From Campylobacteraceae bacterium (GTDB lineage Bacteria > Campylobacterota > Campylobacteria > Campylobacterales > Campylobacteraceae): a DNA stretch of 8,044 bases. Below, piece after piece: positions 1 through 5,649 of this stretch; the stretch's first letter is position 1; each line of letters opens with the position of its first letter. Where the stretch lies: positions 1 through 8,044 of the forward strand of contig JAITEH010000107.1 of assembly GCA_031282125.1 (NCBI GenBank). Direction: 5' to 3'. The position numbers were made by a program, and so were the translations under genes. Below the pieces are notes generated by a model, which worked only from the letters and a program-made list of their open reading frames with translations, was not told the origin of the DNA and did no database searches.

Positions 1-1617
1 GAACTTAAATCCCTATCAAATCAAAACCGCGAACTTACCGTCAAAGATATACAATATACGATAGGAACATGGATACTTGAGCGCATAAACGGTCTTGAGA
101 TAAACGTCAAGTATTTCAATAAATATTATGATAACGAAACAAATGTGCAGGATTTTTTACATATATACCTTAAAGGTAATAAATACTTTGACGCCGTGCA
201 GCTTTTGATACCAGATAAATATTTTTATGTCAATGACAAAAAAATGGACGATTACGTAGAGGGCTACACATACGGATACGGCGATAAGCACTACTACACG
301 GGAGATGAAGACAAATGGTATCTTGAGACGAAATGGTTTCAAAATACAAAAAAAGAGTTAAAAACTACTATCGAGAAAATGGACAAACATGGACTTTTGC
401 AAGAAACTACATTTAATATTTGTACGCCCGTGATGCACGAGAAAGAGTTTAAGGGTGTTTTTTGCGGTATTATCAAAGCAAATTTGCTGTTTGACAAGAT
501 AAAAACGCTCGATGTTCCCGACAATATCTACTATTTTATAGGCGAAGAGGACAATATAGTAGCCCAAGGCGGCGATACTCAAAATGAGCTTGACAAAAAA
601 CTTATCAAAATCCGCCACCAAAGATTATCTGAAGGCGGTTATGCAACGCCAAGCGAAATGTATATCGACGGCGACATCGTCTCGATAGATAAAATAGCTA
701 ATTTCAACTGGTATATTGCTGTCGGCATGAATTGGAAAAAAATAGAAAACGAAATCATCAAGCGCTTTTTCAAAAGCGCATTTGTAATATTTTTGTACTT
801 TGTGATGTTTATCGTCATCGTAAACGCTTCATATACTTTCTTGCACACAAGAGCGGAAATCAAAAGAAGAGAGTACGAAAAGCTTCTAAGATACAACTCG
901 CGCATGAGCGAAGTGGGCGCATTGGTATCAGCTATCAATCACCAACTGCGTCAGCCGTTGAACGCTCTGGCACTTATCATCAGTAACTCTTTGCTGCTTT
1001 TAGGAAAAATGAAAGGCACCGATAATGTCAAAAGTATAAAAAACAATCTCAAATTATCACAGCACTCTATCGCCATGATGGATAAAACAATCAATATCTA
1101 TCGCAATTTTTATAGAAGTTCAGATAGTATAGGCGAATTTGAATTGGCTGAATGCATAGAGAATGTTCTTTATGTCATGCACATGGATTTAATGCACAAT
1201 AATATAACGATAAAAATGGACAAAAGCGCTATCGAAGGACTTAAAATTTACTCATCGGAAAACTTTATACAGCAAATTTTGCTGGTATTGATACAGAATG
1301 CGAAAGACGCTATATCGGCTATTCCCATGAATAAAAACGGACTTGAAGATAGAAAAATAGAGATAAAATTTGACATAGGTGATGAAAACGTAACGATTTG
1401 TGTGTCGGATTTTGGCGGAGGCATTACAAGTAAAAGAGCAAAAGAACTTTTTTCACCGCTAAGCCGCTCGCAAAAACCTGACGGATTTGGGATGGGACTT
1501 TTCTTTGCTAAAAAGCTGGCGAAAGAGAAACTAACGGGCGATTTGGAGTTAGTACGAAATTCCAAACCGACAACATTTGCTTTAAAAATTAAAAAAGATA
1601 TCAGGGAGAAAAAATGA
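1..1617 (+). CDS. Sensor histidine kinase with periplasmic Cache-like domain (5' end outside window)
   Basis: The frame is open from base 1, so the start and the first membrane segment lie upstream; the GTG at 145 is internal. 538 residues are visible (numbered here from base 1). Residues about 1-250 look like an extracytoplasmic Cache-type ligand-binding domain, with a tryptophan/tyrosine-rich stretch (DKWYLETKWF near residue 104). A hydrophobic membrane helix follows at about 258-281, then a short charged linker with no obvious HAMP domain. The dimerisation domain has the H-box INHQLRQPLNAL with phospho-acceptor His314. The ATPase domain shows the N-box (Asn433 in IQNAKDAI), the G1 box (Asp470 in DFGGGI) and the G2 box (GFGMGLFF from Gly495). 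The enzyme should autophosphorylate on His314 in response to an external small molecule and pass the phosphate to the overlapping response regulator. The HxLxQPL H-box resembles DctB-like kinases. The ligand cannot be told from the sequence. The kinase call is very secure; the Cache call is likely. Confidence 0.93.
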   Translation, partial: ELKSLSNQNRELTVKDIQYTIGTWILERINGLEINVKYFNKYYDNETNVQDFLHIYLKGNKYFDAVQLLIPDKYFYVNDKKMDDYVEGYTYGYGDKHYYTGDEDKWYLETKWFQNTKKELKTTIEKMDKHGLLQETTFNICTPVMHEKEFKGVFCGIIKANLLFDKIKTLDVPDNIYYFIGEEDNIVAQGGDTQNELDKKLIKIRHQRLSEGGYATPSEMYIDGDIVSIDKIANFNWYIAVGMNWKKIENEIIKRFFKSAFVIFLYFVMFIVIVNASYTFLHTRAEIKRREYEKLLRYNSRMSEVGALVSAINHQLRQPLNALALIISNSLLLLGKMKGTDNVKSIKNNLKLSQHSIAMMDKTINIYRNFYRSSDSIGEFELAECIENVLYVMHMDLMHNNITIKMDKSAIEGLKIYSSENFIQQILLVLIQNAKDAISAIPMNKNGLEDRKIEIKFDIGDENVTICVSDFGGGITSKRAKELFSPLSRSQKPDGFGMGLFFAKKLAKEKLTGDLELVRNSKPTTFALKIKKDIREKK

Positions 1618-2303
1618 GTATTCGCAAAGCAACATTAGAGATGCTTGGCGCATTTTCGGTTTTGGTCGTCGAAGATGACGATATAGCGCGAGTCATGGTA
1701 AAGCAGGGGCTAAAGGAATACTTTGGGGCATACTACGATGCAAAAGACGGTCTTGAAGGGCTTGATTTGTTTAAAAAACATCGTGTAGATATCATTGTGG
1801 CGGATATTCACATGCCCAAATTAAACGGATTTGAGATGATAAAAGAGATATTTACACTCAAACCCTCGCAGCCGTTTATTATTATCACCGCTTACGATAC
1901 AGACCAAAATATAGTAAGCAGCATCCAAAGCGGCGCATTTAGCTTTTTGAGAAAGCCTTTGGATATTCAGGATTTGCAGACGGCTATTTTGCTTGCGCTA
2001 TCCAAAAGGATAAAACAAAAACAGATTCGATTAAGTCCTACCATAACGATAGATACAAATAAAGAGATTATCTACAAAAACAACGAACCGCTCTTTTTGA
2101 CGCAGATAAACAACAAAATCTTTTGGCTTTTATGTTACAATCTCAACCGTCTTGTAAGTTACGACATGATAGAAGACTATGTGTATTACGGCGACAGCGT
2201 CAATAAAAGCACGATACACACGGCAATGCTTCGTATCAAAAAACAGTTAGGCGATGTAAATATAGAAAATATCTCCAATGCGGGCTATATCATAAAAACA
2301 TAA
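1614..2303 (+). CDS. OmpR-type DNA-binding response regulator
   Basis: This 229-residue protein has a receiver domain at about residues 14-128: acidic pair Asp21/Asp22 after the strand VLVVE, phospho-acceptor Asp64 in VADIHMP, conserved Thr92 in IITAYD, and Lys114 in FLRKP. The C-terminal part, about 140-229, fits a winged-helix OmpR/PhoB effector domain, with a recognition-helix region around STIHTAMLRIKKQLGD and the closing beta-hairpin NAGYIIKT. It should act as a phosphorylation-dependent transcription factor. The ATG overlaps the kinase stop as ATGA and has a good ribosome binding site (AGGGAG, about seven bases upstream), so the two genes are translationally coupled and the kinase is very probably the cognate partner. 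The effector domain is slightly short and divergent near the end, but all receiver residues are intact. Target genes are unknown. Confidence 0.93.
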   Translation: MSIRKATLEMLGAFSVLVVEDDDIARVMVKQGLKEYFGAYYDAKDGLEGLDLFKKHRVDIIVADIHMPKLNGFEMIKEIFTLKPSQPFIIITAYDTDQNIVSSIQSGAFSFLRKPLDIQDLQTAILLALSKRIKQKQIRLSPTITIDTNKEIIYKNNEPLFLTQINNKIFWLLCYNLNRLVSYDMIEDYVYYGDSVNKSTIHTAMLRIKKQLGDVNIENISNAGYIIKT

Positions 2304-2313
2304 GTTTCTATCT

Positions 2314-2344
2314 CAGATATCTGCTCATTAGAGCAAGATATCTG
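2314..2344 (+). terminator. Stem-loop after the response regulator; possible weak terminator
   Basis: Left arm CAGATATCTGCTC (2314-2326) pairs with right arm GAGCAAGATATCTG (2331-2344), giving 13 base pairs with one bulged A at 2336 and an ATTA tetraloop. It lies 11 bases after the response regulator stop. The following bases (TTACTCTTCT) are pyrimidine-rich but not a clean T-run, so it may be a weak intrinsic terminator or a 3'-end stabilising hairpin. Confidence 0.45.
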
Positions 2345-2429
2345 TTACTCTTCTAACGCTCATGCTAAATTATAAAAAATTCTCTTTTTTACTTACTGTA
2401 CTTTTAGATTTTAGATGGATTTGGATTTG

Positions 2430-2453
2430 ATAGACCCGCATTCACGGGTCTAT
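2430..2453 (-). terminator. Stem-loop downstream of the peroxiredoxin gene; possible terminator
   Basis: ATAGACCCG (2430-2438) and CGGGTCTAT (2445-2453) form a perfect nine-base-pair stem around a six-base loop. It lies 35 bases beyond the peroxiredoxin stop in the minus direction and is the most GC-rich element of the convergent gap. Neither strand has a strong T-run right after it, so intrinsic termination is plausible but not certain. It might also act on read-through from the plus-strand two-component operon. Confidence 0.45.
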
Positions 2454-2488
2454 AAGGAAGTGAGTTATTAAAGTGTGGTGGTTACTTG

Positions 2489-3085
2489 TTATAATTTTTC
2501 TGCATTTTTGGACAAATACTCGGCTATACCTTTTGTACTTGCTTTTATGGCTTCATCGCCTTTGTGCCAGCCTGCAGGGCAAACTTCGCCGTATTTATTT
2601 GTAAATATCACGCTGTCAACCATTCTTAACATTTCGTCGATATTTCTGCCAAGCGGAAGGTCATTTATCACAGCATGTCTTACTGTGCCGTCTTTGTCTA
2701 TCAAAAACGAACCGCGTAAAGCAACGCTATCATTTAAAAGAACGTCAAAATCACGTGCAATCTGTTTTGTAACGTCAGCCACAAGAGGATAACGAACATT
2801 GCCTATACCGCCGTTGTTAACGTCTGTATTTTTCCATGCGAAGTGAGAAAACTGAGTATCGCATGAAACGCCTATCACGTTAACGCCACGTGATTTAAAC
2901 TCTTCAAGTCTTTTATCGAATGCGATAATCTCTGACGGACATACAAAAGTAAAATCCATAGGATAGAAAAATACTACCGCTCCGTTTTCACCTAAATTTT
3001 TATAGAGATTGAAATCTCCAACTATCTGGTTGTCTCCCAAAACTGCTGTTGCCGTAAAATTAGGCGCTTTTTTTGTTACTAACAT
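2489..3085 (-). CDS. ahpC: 2-Cys peroxiredoxin (AhpC/TSA family)
   Basis: This 198-residue thiol peroxidase reduces hydrogen peroxide, organic hydroperoxides and probably peroxynitrite in the cytoplasm. The peroxidatic cysteine is Cys49 in the signature FYPMDFTFVCP, and the resolving cysteine is Cys169 in GEVCPAGW, as in typical 2-Cys enzymes that form intersubunit disulfides. The stretch NDLPLGRNIDEMLRMVDS and the ending EYLSKNAEKL closely resemble the AhpC/TsaA of Helicobacter and Campylobacter, which uses thioredoxin as reductant. No ahpF lies beside it, which fits. I chose the ATG at 3085 because GGAGAG stands seven bases upstream and the protein then begins MLVTKKAPNF, as in the family; an upstream TTG at 3121 would add 12 unrelated residues. 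It is divergent from fdxA, as in C. jejuni, where this gene is under PerR and iron control; similar control here is inference. Confidence 0.97.
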   Translation of the reverse strand: MLVTKKAPNFTATAVLGDNQIVGDFNLYKNLGENGAVVFFYPMDFTFVCPSEIIAFDKRLEEFKSRGVNVIGVSCDTQFSHFAWKNTDVNNGGIGNVRYPLVADVTKQIARDFDVLLNDSVALRGSFLIDKDGTVRHAVINDLPLGRNIDEMLRMVDSVIFTNKYGEVCPAGWHKGDEAIKASTKGIAEYLSKNAEKL

Positions 3086-3122
3086 TTTTTCTCTCCAAAT
3101 AATAAATTTTATTAGTTCCAAA

Positions 3123-3128
3123 ACTATA
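3123..3128 (-). promoter_or_regulatory. Candidate -10 element for the peroxiredoxin gene
   Basis: On the minus strand the sequence TATAGT stands about 37 bases before the ATG, in the context TGATATAGT that is also found at the divergent fdxA promoter. A second match, TATAAT (3142-3137 on the minus strand), lies 14 bases further upstream and could be the real or an alternative -10. No -35 is evident, which is usual for the main sigma factor in Campylobacterota. Confidence 0.5.
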
Positions 3129-3133
3129 TCATC

Positions 3134-3159
3134 AAAATTATAAGTTATTGTTTAATTTT
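3134..3159. promoter_or_regulatory. AT-rich dyad, candidate PerR/Fur-type operator
   Basis: AAAATTA (3134-3140) and TAATTTT (3153-3159) form a perfect inverted repeat with a 12-base spacer that includes TAAGTTATTG. It overlaps the alternative -10 and the upstream part of the peroxiredoxin promoter, a sensible place for a repressor. Fur-family boxes are AT-rich dyads, and PerR controls ahpC in C. jejuni, but such repeats also arise by chance in AT-rich spacers and the match to a Fur-family box is loose. Confidence 0.25.
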
Positions 3160-3199
3160 TTCATAAATACGATATTTTTTATCTCATTTTACGATTTTG

Positions 3200-3235
3200 G
3201 TTACAAAAAAACAAAATAGTAACACAAAAAGTTAC
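3200..3235. repeat. Three GTTAC/GTAAC half-sites in the divergent control region
   Basis: GTTAC at 3200-3204, GTAAC at 3219-3223 and GTTAC at 3231-3235 alternate in orientation. The last two form a perfect dyad, GTAAC-N7-GTTAC. The bases between them are A-rich (ACAAAAA and similar). The array lies 50-85 bases upstream of the fdxA -10 and about 75-110 bases upstream of the proposed peroxiredoxin -10, so it could bind a dimeric regulator serving either gene. I cannot assign a known regulator. Confidence 0.4.
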
Positions 3236-3284
3236 ATTTTACTTTCCATAATCTCTTTTAATAGCCATTTAAATAAGAGTTTGA

Positions 3285-3290
3285 TATAGT
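3285..3290 (+). promoter_or_regulatory. -10 element of the fdxA promoter
   Basis: TATAGT, in the context TTGATATAGTAAAATTC, stands 26 bases before the fdxA ATG. This would give a short leader of about 20 bases holding only the ribosome binding site AAGGAG (3306-3311, five bases before the start). No -35 box is seen; the upstream region is T-rich in blocks, as is common in this phylum. Confidence 0.6.
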
Positions 3291-3316
3291 AAAATTCATT
3301 TTTGAAAGGAGAAAAT

Positions 3317-3601
3317 ATGTCAGTTAAAATTACAGATTTGTGTATTTCATGCGGTTCATGTATTGACGAGTGTCCTGTTGAAGCGATTGTCGATGACAGC
3401 GATAACCCAACGGGAGACGGAATATATTACGTTTTTGCTAATAAATGCGTTGAGTGCGTAGGTCATCATGACCAGCCAGCCTGTGCGTCAGCCTGTCCGA
3501 CAGACGGCTGTATCGTATGGGATGCGGCGTCAGAAGGTCAGCCATTTAGAGCAGAAATAGGCGCAGACCAGCGCAAAGGCGATACTTCAGCGGCTTCATA
3601 A
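3317..3601 (+). CDS. fdxA: 2[4Fe-4S] ferredoxin, Alvin type
   Basis: This 94-residue cytoplasmic electron carrier binds two [4Fe-4S] clusters. The first motif is C-x2-C-x2-C-x3-CP (Cys9, 12, 15, 19). The second is C-x2-C-x8-C-x3-CP (Cys44, 47, 56, 60), with a ninth cysteine, Cys65, four residues on. The eight-residue loop inside the second motif and the extra downstream cysteine mark the Allochromatium vinosum (Alvin) subfamily of low-potential ferredoxins. In Helicobacter and Campylobacter such proteins serve 2-oxoacid:ferredoxin oxidoreductases, and FdxA of C. jejuni is iron-induced and linked to aerotolerance. I placed the start at the ATG preceded by AAGGAG at five bases; an in-frame TTG at 3302 lies before that ribosome binding site and is not credible. 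The gene has its own promoter and terminator, so it is probably mostly monocistronic. Confidence 0.96.
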   Translation: MSVKITDLCISCGSCIDECPVEAIVDDSDNPTGDGIYYVFANKCVECVGHHDQPACASACPTDGCIVWDAASEGQPFRAEIGADQRKGDTSAAS

Positions 3602-3605
3602 AACC

Positions 3606-3645
3606 ATAGCAGGCTGTGATTTTTTAGTCACGGTCTGCTATTTTA
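3606..3645 (+). terminator. Rho-independent terminator of fdxA
   Basis: The arms ATAGCAGGCTGTGA (3606-3619) and TCACGGTCTGCTAT (3628-3641) pair over 14 positions, including two G-U pairs, around the eight-base loop TTTTTTAG. A short T-run (3641-3644) follows. The stem starts four bases after the fdxA stop and separates fdxA from the ndk operon. The T-run is short, so some read-through into ndk is possible. Confidence 0.85.
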
Positions 3646-3667
3646 TGTAAAATAAAAAAAATTCTGC

Positions 3668-3673
3668 TATAAT
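3668..3673 (+). promoter_or_regulatory. -10 element of the ndk-fabH operon promoter
   Basis: A perfect TATAAT, in the context TCTGCTATAATCTC, stands 45 bases before the ndk ATG and just beyond the fdxA terminator. An A-run of eight (3654-3661) precedes it, giving the A/T-blocked upstream region typical of Campylobacterota promoters without a -35 box. It probably drives all five genes from ndk to fabH, as no later gap is longer than 13 bases. Confidence 0.7.
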
Positions 3674-3718
3674 CTCACCCTTTATTTATAAATTCATTGC
3701 CGAGGAGTTATTTAAAGC

Positions 3719-4132
3719 ATGGAGCAGACATTATCTATTATCAAGCCTGACGCAGTAGCCAAAAACGTCATCGGAAAGATTATTGACAGATTTGAGAGTA
3801 ATAATCTTAGAGTAGCGGCTATCAAAAAGTTAAAACTATCCGAAGAAGATGCGGGCAGATTTTACGCAGTTCACAAAGAACGTCCTTTTTTCAAAGATTT
3901 GGTTCAATTCATGACAAGCGGAGCTGTTGTAGTTATAGCGCTTGAGGGCGAAAACGCAGTGGCAAAAAATCGCGAACTTATGGGTGCGACAAATCCAAAA
4001 GAGGCGAAAAAAGGCACTATCCGCGCTGATTTTGCCGAGAGCATCGACGCAAATGCCGTTCATGGAAGCGACAGTTTGGAAAATGCGGCAATTGAGATAG
4101 CATTCTTTTTTTCTAAAAGAGAGTTGGCTTAA
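3719..4132 (+). CDS. ndk: Nucleoside diphosphate kinase
   Basis: This 137-residue enzyme, of full normal length, transfers the gamma-phosphate of ATP to nucleoside diphosphates through a phospho-histidine and so balances NTP and dNTP pools. Diagnostic features are the N-terminal [10 protein letters not shown], the segment [17 protein letters not shown], the nucleotide-binding region around [18 protein letters not shown], and the active-site NAVHGSDS with His115. The ribosome binding site GAGGAG (3702-3707) is 11 bases from the ATG, a little long. It is the first gene of the operon, and the next gene starts three bases after its stop. The same neighbour order is found in C. jejuni. Confidence 0.98.
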   Translation: MEQTLSIIKPDAVAKNVIGKIIDRFESNNLRVAAIKKLKLSEEDAGRFYAVHKERPFFKDLVQFMTSGAVVVIALEGENAVAKNRELMGATNPKEAKKGTIRADFAESIDANAVHGSDSLENAAIEIAFFFSKRELA

Positions 4133-4135
4133 GAT

Positions 4136-4486
4136 TTGGAAATAGCTTTTAAAAAAATCGCCAAAGAGAGTGTAGATTTTGAACTTTTGGGCGAAAATAT
4201 AAAGCTTTCTGGTAAAGTTTTGAGGAAAACCGCTGATTTGGTTTTGCTCAAAGCCGATTTAGTCGGACAAATAAGCCATATTTGCGACAGATGCGGCGAT
4301 GAACTTGATTTGGAGATAAATGAACCGCTTGAGATATTTCTCTCGGACGGAATTTATAAAGGCGAAATAGACGACATTGATGTCATGGAGTTTTATGACG
4401 GAGTTATCGATTTCAATGAGATTTTGCAAAGTGAAGTAGAGTCTATCAAAAGCGACTATCACTATTGCAGTAAATGTAAAATTTAA
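4136..4486 (+). CDS. DUF177/YceD-like protein, linked to rpmF
   Basis: This 116-residue protein fits the DUF177 (YceD) family by context, immediately before rpmF, and by the core motif [21 protein letters not shown], which holds a C-x2-C pair (Cys50, Cys53). A second C-x2-C pair ends the protein (YCSKCKI, Cys111 and Cys114), so a four-cysteine metal site is possible. YceD of E. coli is required for normal 23S rRNA accumulation and is usually co-transcribed with the L32 gene, so a role in large-subunit assembly is inferred. The start is TTG at 4136, three bases after the ndk stop; no ATG or GTG occurs in a sensible place. A weak purine run AGAGAG (4118-4123) is 12 bases away, so translation is probably coupled to ndk. 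The protein is shorter than E. coli YceD, mainly at both ends. Confidence 0.85.
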   Translation: MEIAFKKIAKESVDFELLGENIKLSGKVLRKTADLVLLKADLVGQISHICDRCGDELDLEINEPLEIFLSDGIYKGEIDDIDVMEFYDGVIDFNEILQSEVESIKSDYHYCSKCKI

Positions 4487-4499
4487 CAAGGAGAATACA

Positions 4500-4646
4500 A
4501 TGGCAGTGCCAAAAAGACGAGTGAGTAAAACAAGAGGCGCAAAACGCAGAACTCACTATAAGATTACTTTACCAATGCCTGTAAAAGCGAGTGACGGTAC
4601 TTGGAAAATGCCTCATCGTATCAATAAAAACAGCGGCGAATATTAA
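4500..4646 (+). CDS. rpmF: 50S ribosomal protein bL32
   Basis: This short gene encodes 48 residues beginning [20 protein letters not shown], the characteristic basic N-terminus of L32, and ending [10 protein letters not shown]. It is a structural protein of the large ribosomal subunit. There are no cysteines, so this is the zinc-free form of L32. AAGGAG (4488-4493) stands six bases before the ATG, a strong ribosome binding site that fits a highly expressed gene. It sits 13 bases after the DUF177 gene and 10 bases before plsX, the conventional L32-PlsX-FabH arrangement. It is small enough to be missed by length-filtered gene calling. Confidence 0.97.
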   Translation: MAVPKRRVSKTRGAKRRTHYKITLPMPVKASDGTWKMPHRINKNSGEY

Positions 4647-4656
4647 GAAGATATAA

Positions 4657-5649
4657 ATGTTAAAAATCGCTATTGACGCTATGGGCGGGGACTTGGGCTT
4701 TGCTCCTATTATAGAAGGAACGATAAAAGCTTTAGCGGAGAGGGACGATTTTGAGGCGATATTGGTAGGCAAAACAGACGCTATCAAACCACTTATCTCA
4801 TCAGCCATGCAAACAAGAGTAACATTTGTCGAAGCTGACGATGTTTTTGACATGCATGAATCTGCTACCGATGTCTTAAAACGTAAAGAATCTACAATAT
4901 ATAAAGCTGTGGATTTGGTAAGAGAAGGCAAAGCCGACGCGATTGTCTCGGCAGGACACAGCGGCGCAACGATGAGTTTGGCAACGCTTCGCGTAGGCAG
5001 ACTCAAAGGTATAGCAAGACCTGCTATCGCCACTTTAATGCCGACTTTGCAAAGCGGAGTCTCTACGCTCGTTTTGGACGTGGGCGCTAACGTGGACTGT
5101 AAAGCAGAACATCTATTTCAATTTGCCGTCATGGGCGAGTGTTACGCTAAAAATGTCATGGGCATCAAAAAGCCAAAAGTCGGACTTTTATCAAACGGCG
5201 AAGAGTCAAGCAAAGGTAACGACATCACTAAAGAAGCGTATGAAATGATGGCAAAACTCAACTCATTCGTAGGCAACGTAGAGGGTAACAATATCTTCGA
5301 CGCCACTGTGAACGTTGTCGTATGCGACGGCTTTATCGGCAATATCGTACTAAAAACAAGTGAAGGCATAGCCGAATCCATCACCAATATCATAAAAATG
5401 AACGTCAGAAAATCCCCGCTTGCGATTGCGGGCGCGGCATTAATGAGAAAAGTCTTCAAAATACTTAAAAAACAGGTTGATTACGCAGAGTACGGCGGCG
5501 CTCCTTTGATGGGCGTGAAAAAATGCGTTATCATAAGCCACGGTAAAAGCAACTCTAAAGCTATCAAAAATGCCATTTTTCAAGCTCTTAAATTTGCCGA
5601 TTCGCGCGTAACGCAAGATATAGAAGAGGAGATTGCAGAATTTGAATAA
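4657..5649 (+). CDS. plsX: Phosphate acyltransferase PlsX
   Basis: This 330-residue enzyme makes acyl-phosphate from acyl-ACP and inorganic phosphate, the first step of the PlsX/PlsY route to lysophosphatidic acid. It acts peripherally at the cytoplasmic membrane. The family signature [14 protein letters not shown] is at residues 4-17, [18 protein letters not shown] at about 98-115, [18 protein letters not shown] at about 141-158, and [10 protein letters not shown] and [15 protein letters not shown] further on. Length is normal. The ATG follows rpmF by 10 bases with only a weak purine-rich ribosome binding site (AAGAAG), which suggests lower expression or coupling to rpmF. The last bases overlap the start of fabH. 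Confidence 0.98.
   Translation: MLKIAIDAMGGDLGFAPIIEGTIKALAERDDFEAILVGKTDAIKPLISSAMQTRVTFVEADDVFDMHESATDVLKRKESTIYKAVDLVREGKADAIVSAGHSGATMSLATLRVGRLKGIARPAIATLMPTLQSGVSTLVLDVGANVDCKAEHLFQFAVMGECYAKNVMGIKKPKVGLLSNGEESSKGNDITKEAYEMMAKLNSFVGNVEGNNIFDATVNVVVCDGFIGNIVLKTSEGIAESITNIIKMNVRKSPLAIAGAALMRKVFKILKKQVDYAEYGGAPLMGVKKCVIISHGKSNSKAIKNAIFQALKFADSRVTQDIEEEIAEFE
5625..5631 (+). promoter_or_regulatory. Ribosome binding site that decides the fabH start
   Basis: AGAGGAG lies inside the end of plsX. It is one base from a TTG at 5633, too close to serve it, and ten bases from a TTG at 5642, an acceptable distance. It therefore favours 5642 as the fabH start. Confidence 0.6.

Noticed and set aside
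145..147. GTG as the start of the histidine kinase
   Set aside because: The same frame is open and protein-like back to base 1, and there is no ribosome binding site before 145; the gene begins outside the window.
2371..2393. AAAAAATTCTCTTTTTT as a terminator or promoter
   Set aside because: It is only a short A/T stem that would not be stable, and no gene starts nearby; treated as spacer.
2475..2792. 105-residue plus-strand reading frame over the peroxiredoxin gene
   Set aside because: It is antisense to a gene with clear family signatures and has no recognisable protein features.
3086..3121. Longer N-terminus for the peroxiredoxin from TTG at 3121
   Set aside because: It would add 12 residues not seen in the family and would bury the clear GGAGAG site that serves the ATG at 3085; it would also place the start close to the -10.
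3302..3316. Longer N-terminus for fdxA from TTG at 3302
   Set aside because: The extension encodes the ribosome binding site itself; the ATG at 3317 has ideal spacing.
3654..3661. A-run of eight before ndk as a phase-variable tract
   Set aside because: It is short and lies in a normal A/T-rich promoter upstream region of an essential housekeeping operon; phase variation is unlikely.
4569..5033. 154-residue minus-strand reading frame over rpmF/plsX
   Set aside because: It is the reverse frame of conserved plsX codons; the low-complexity Ser/Ala/Ile composition is typical of a shadow frame.
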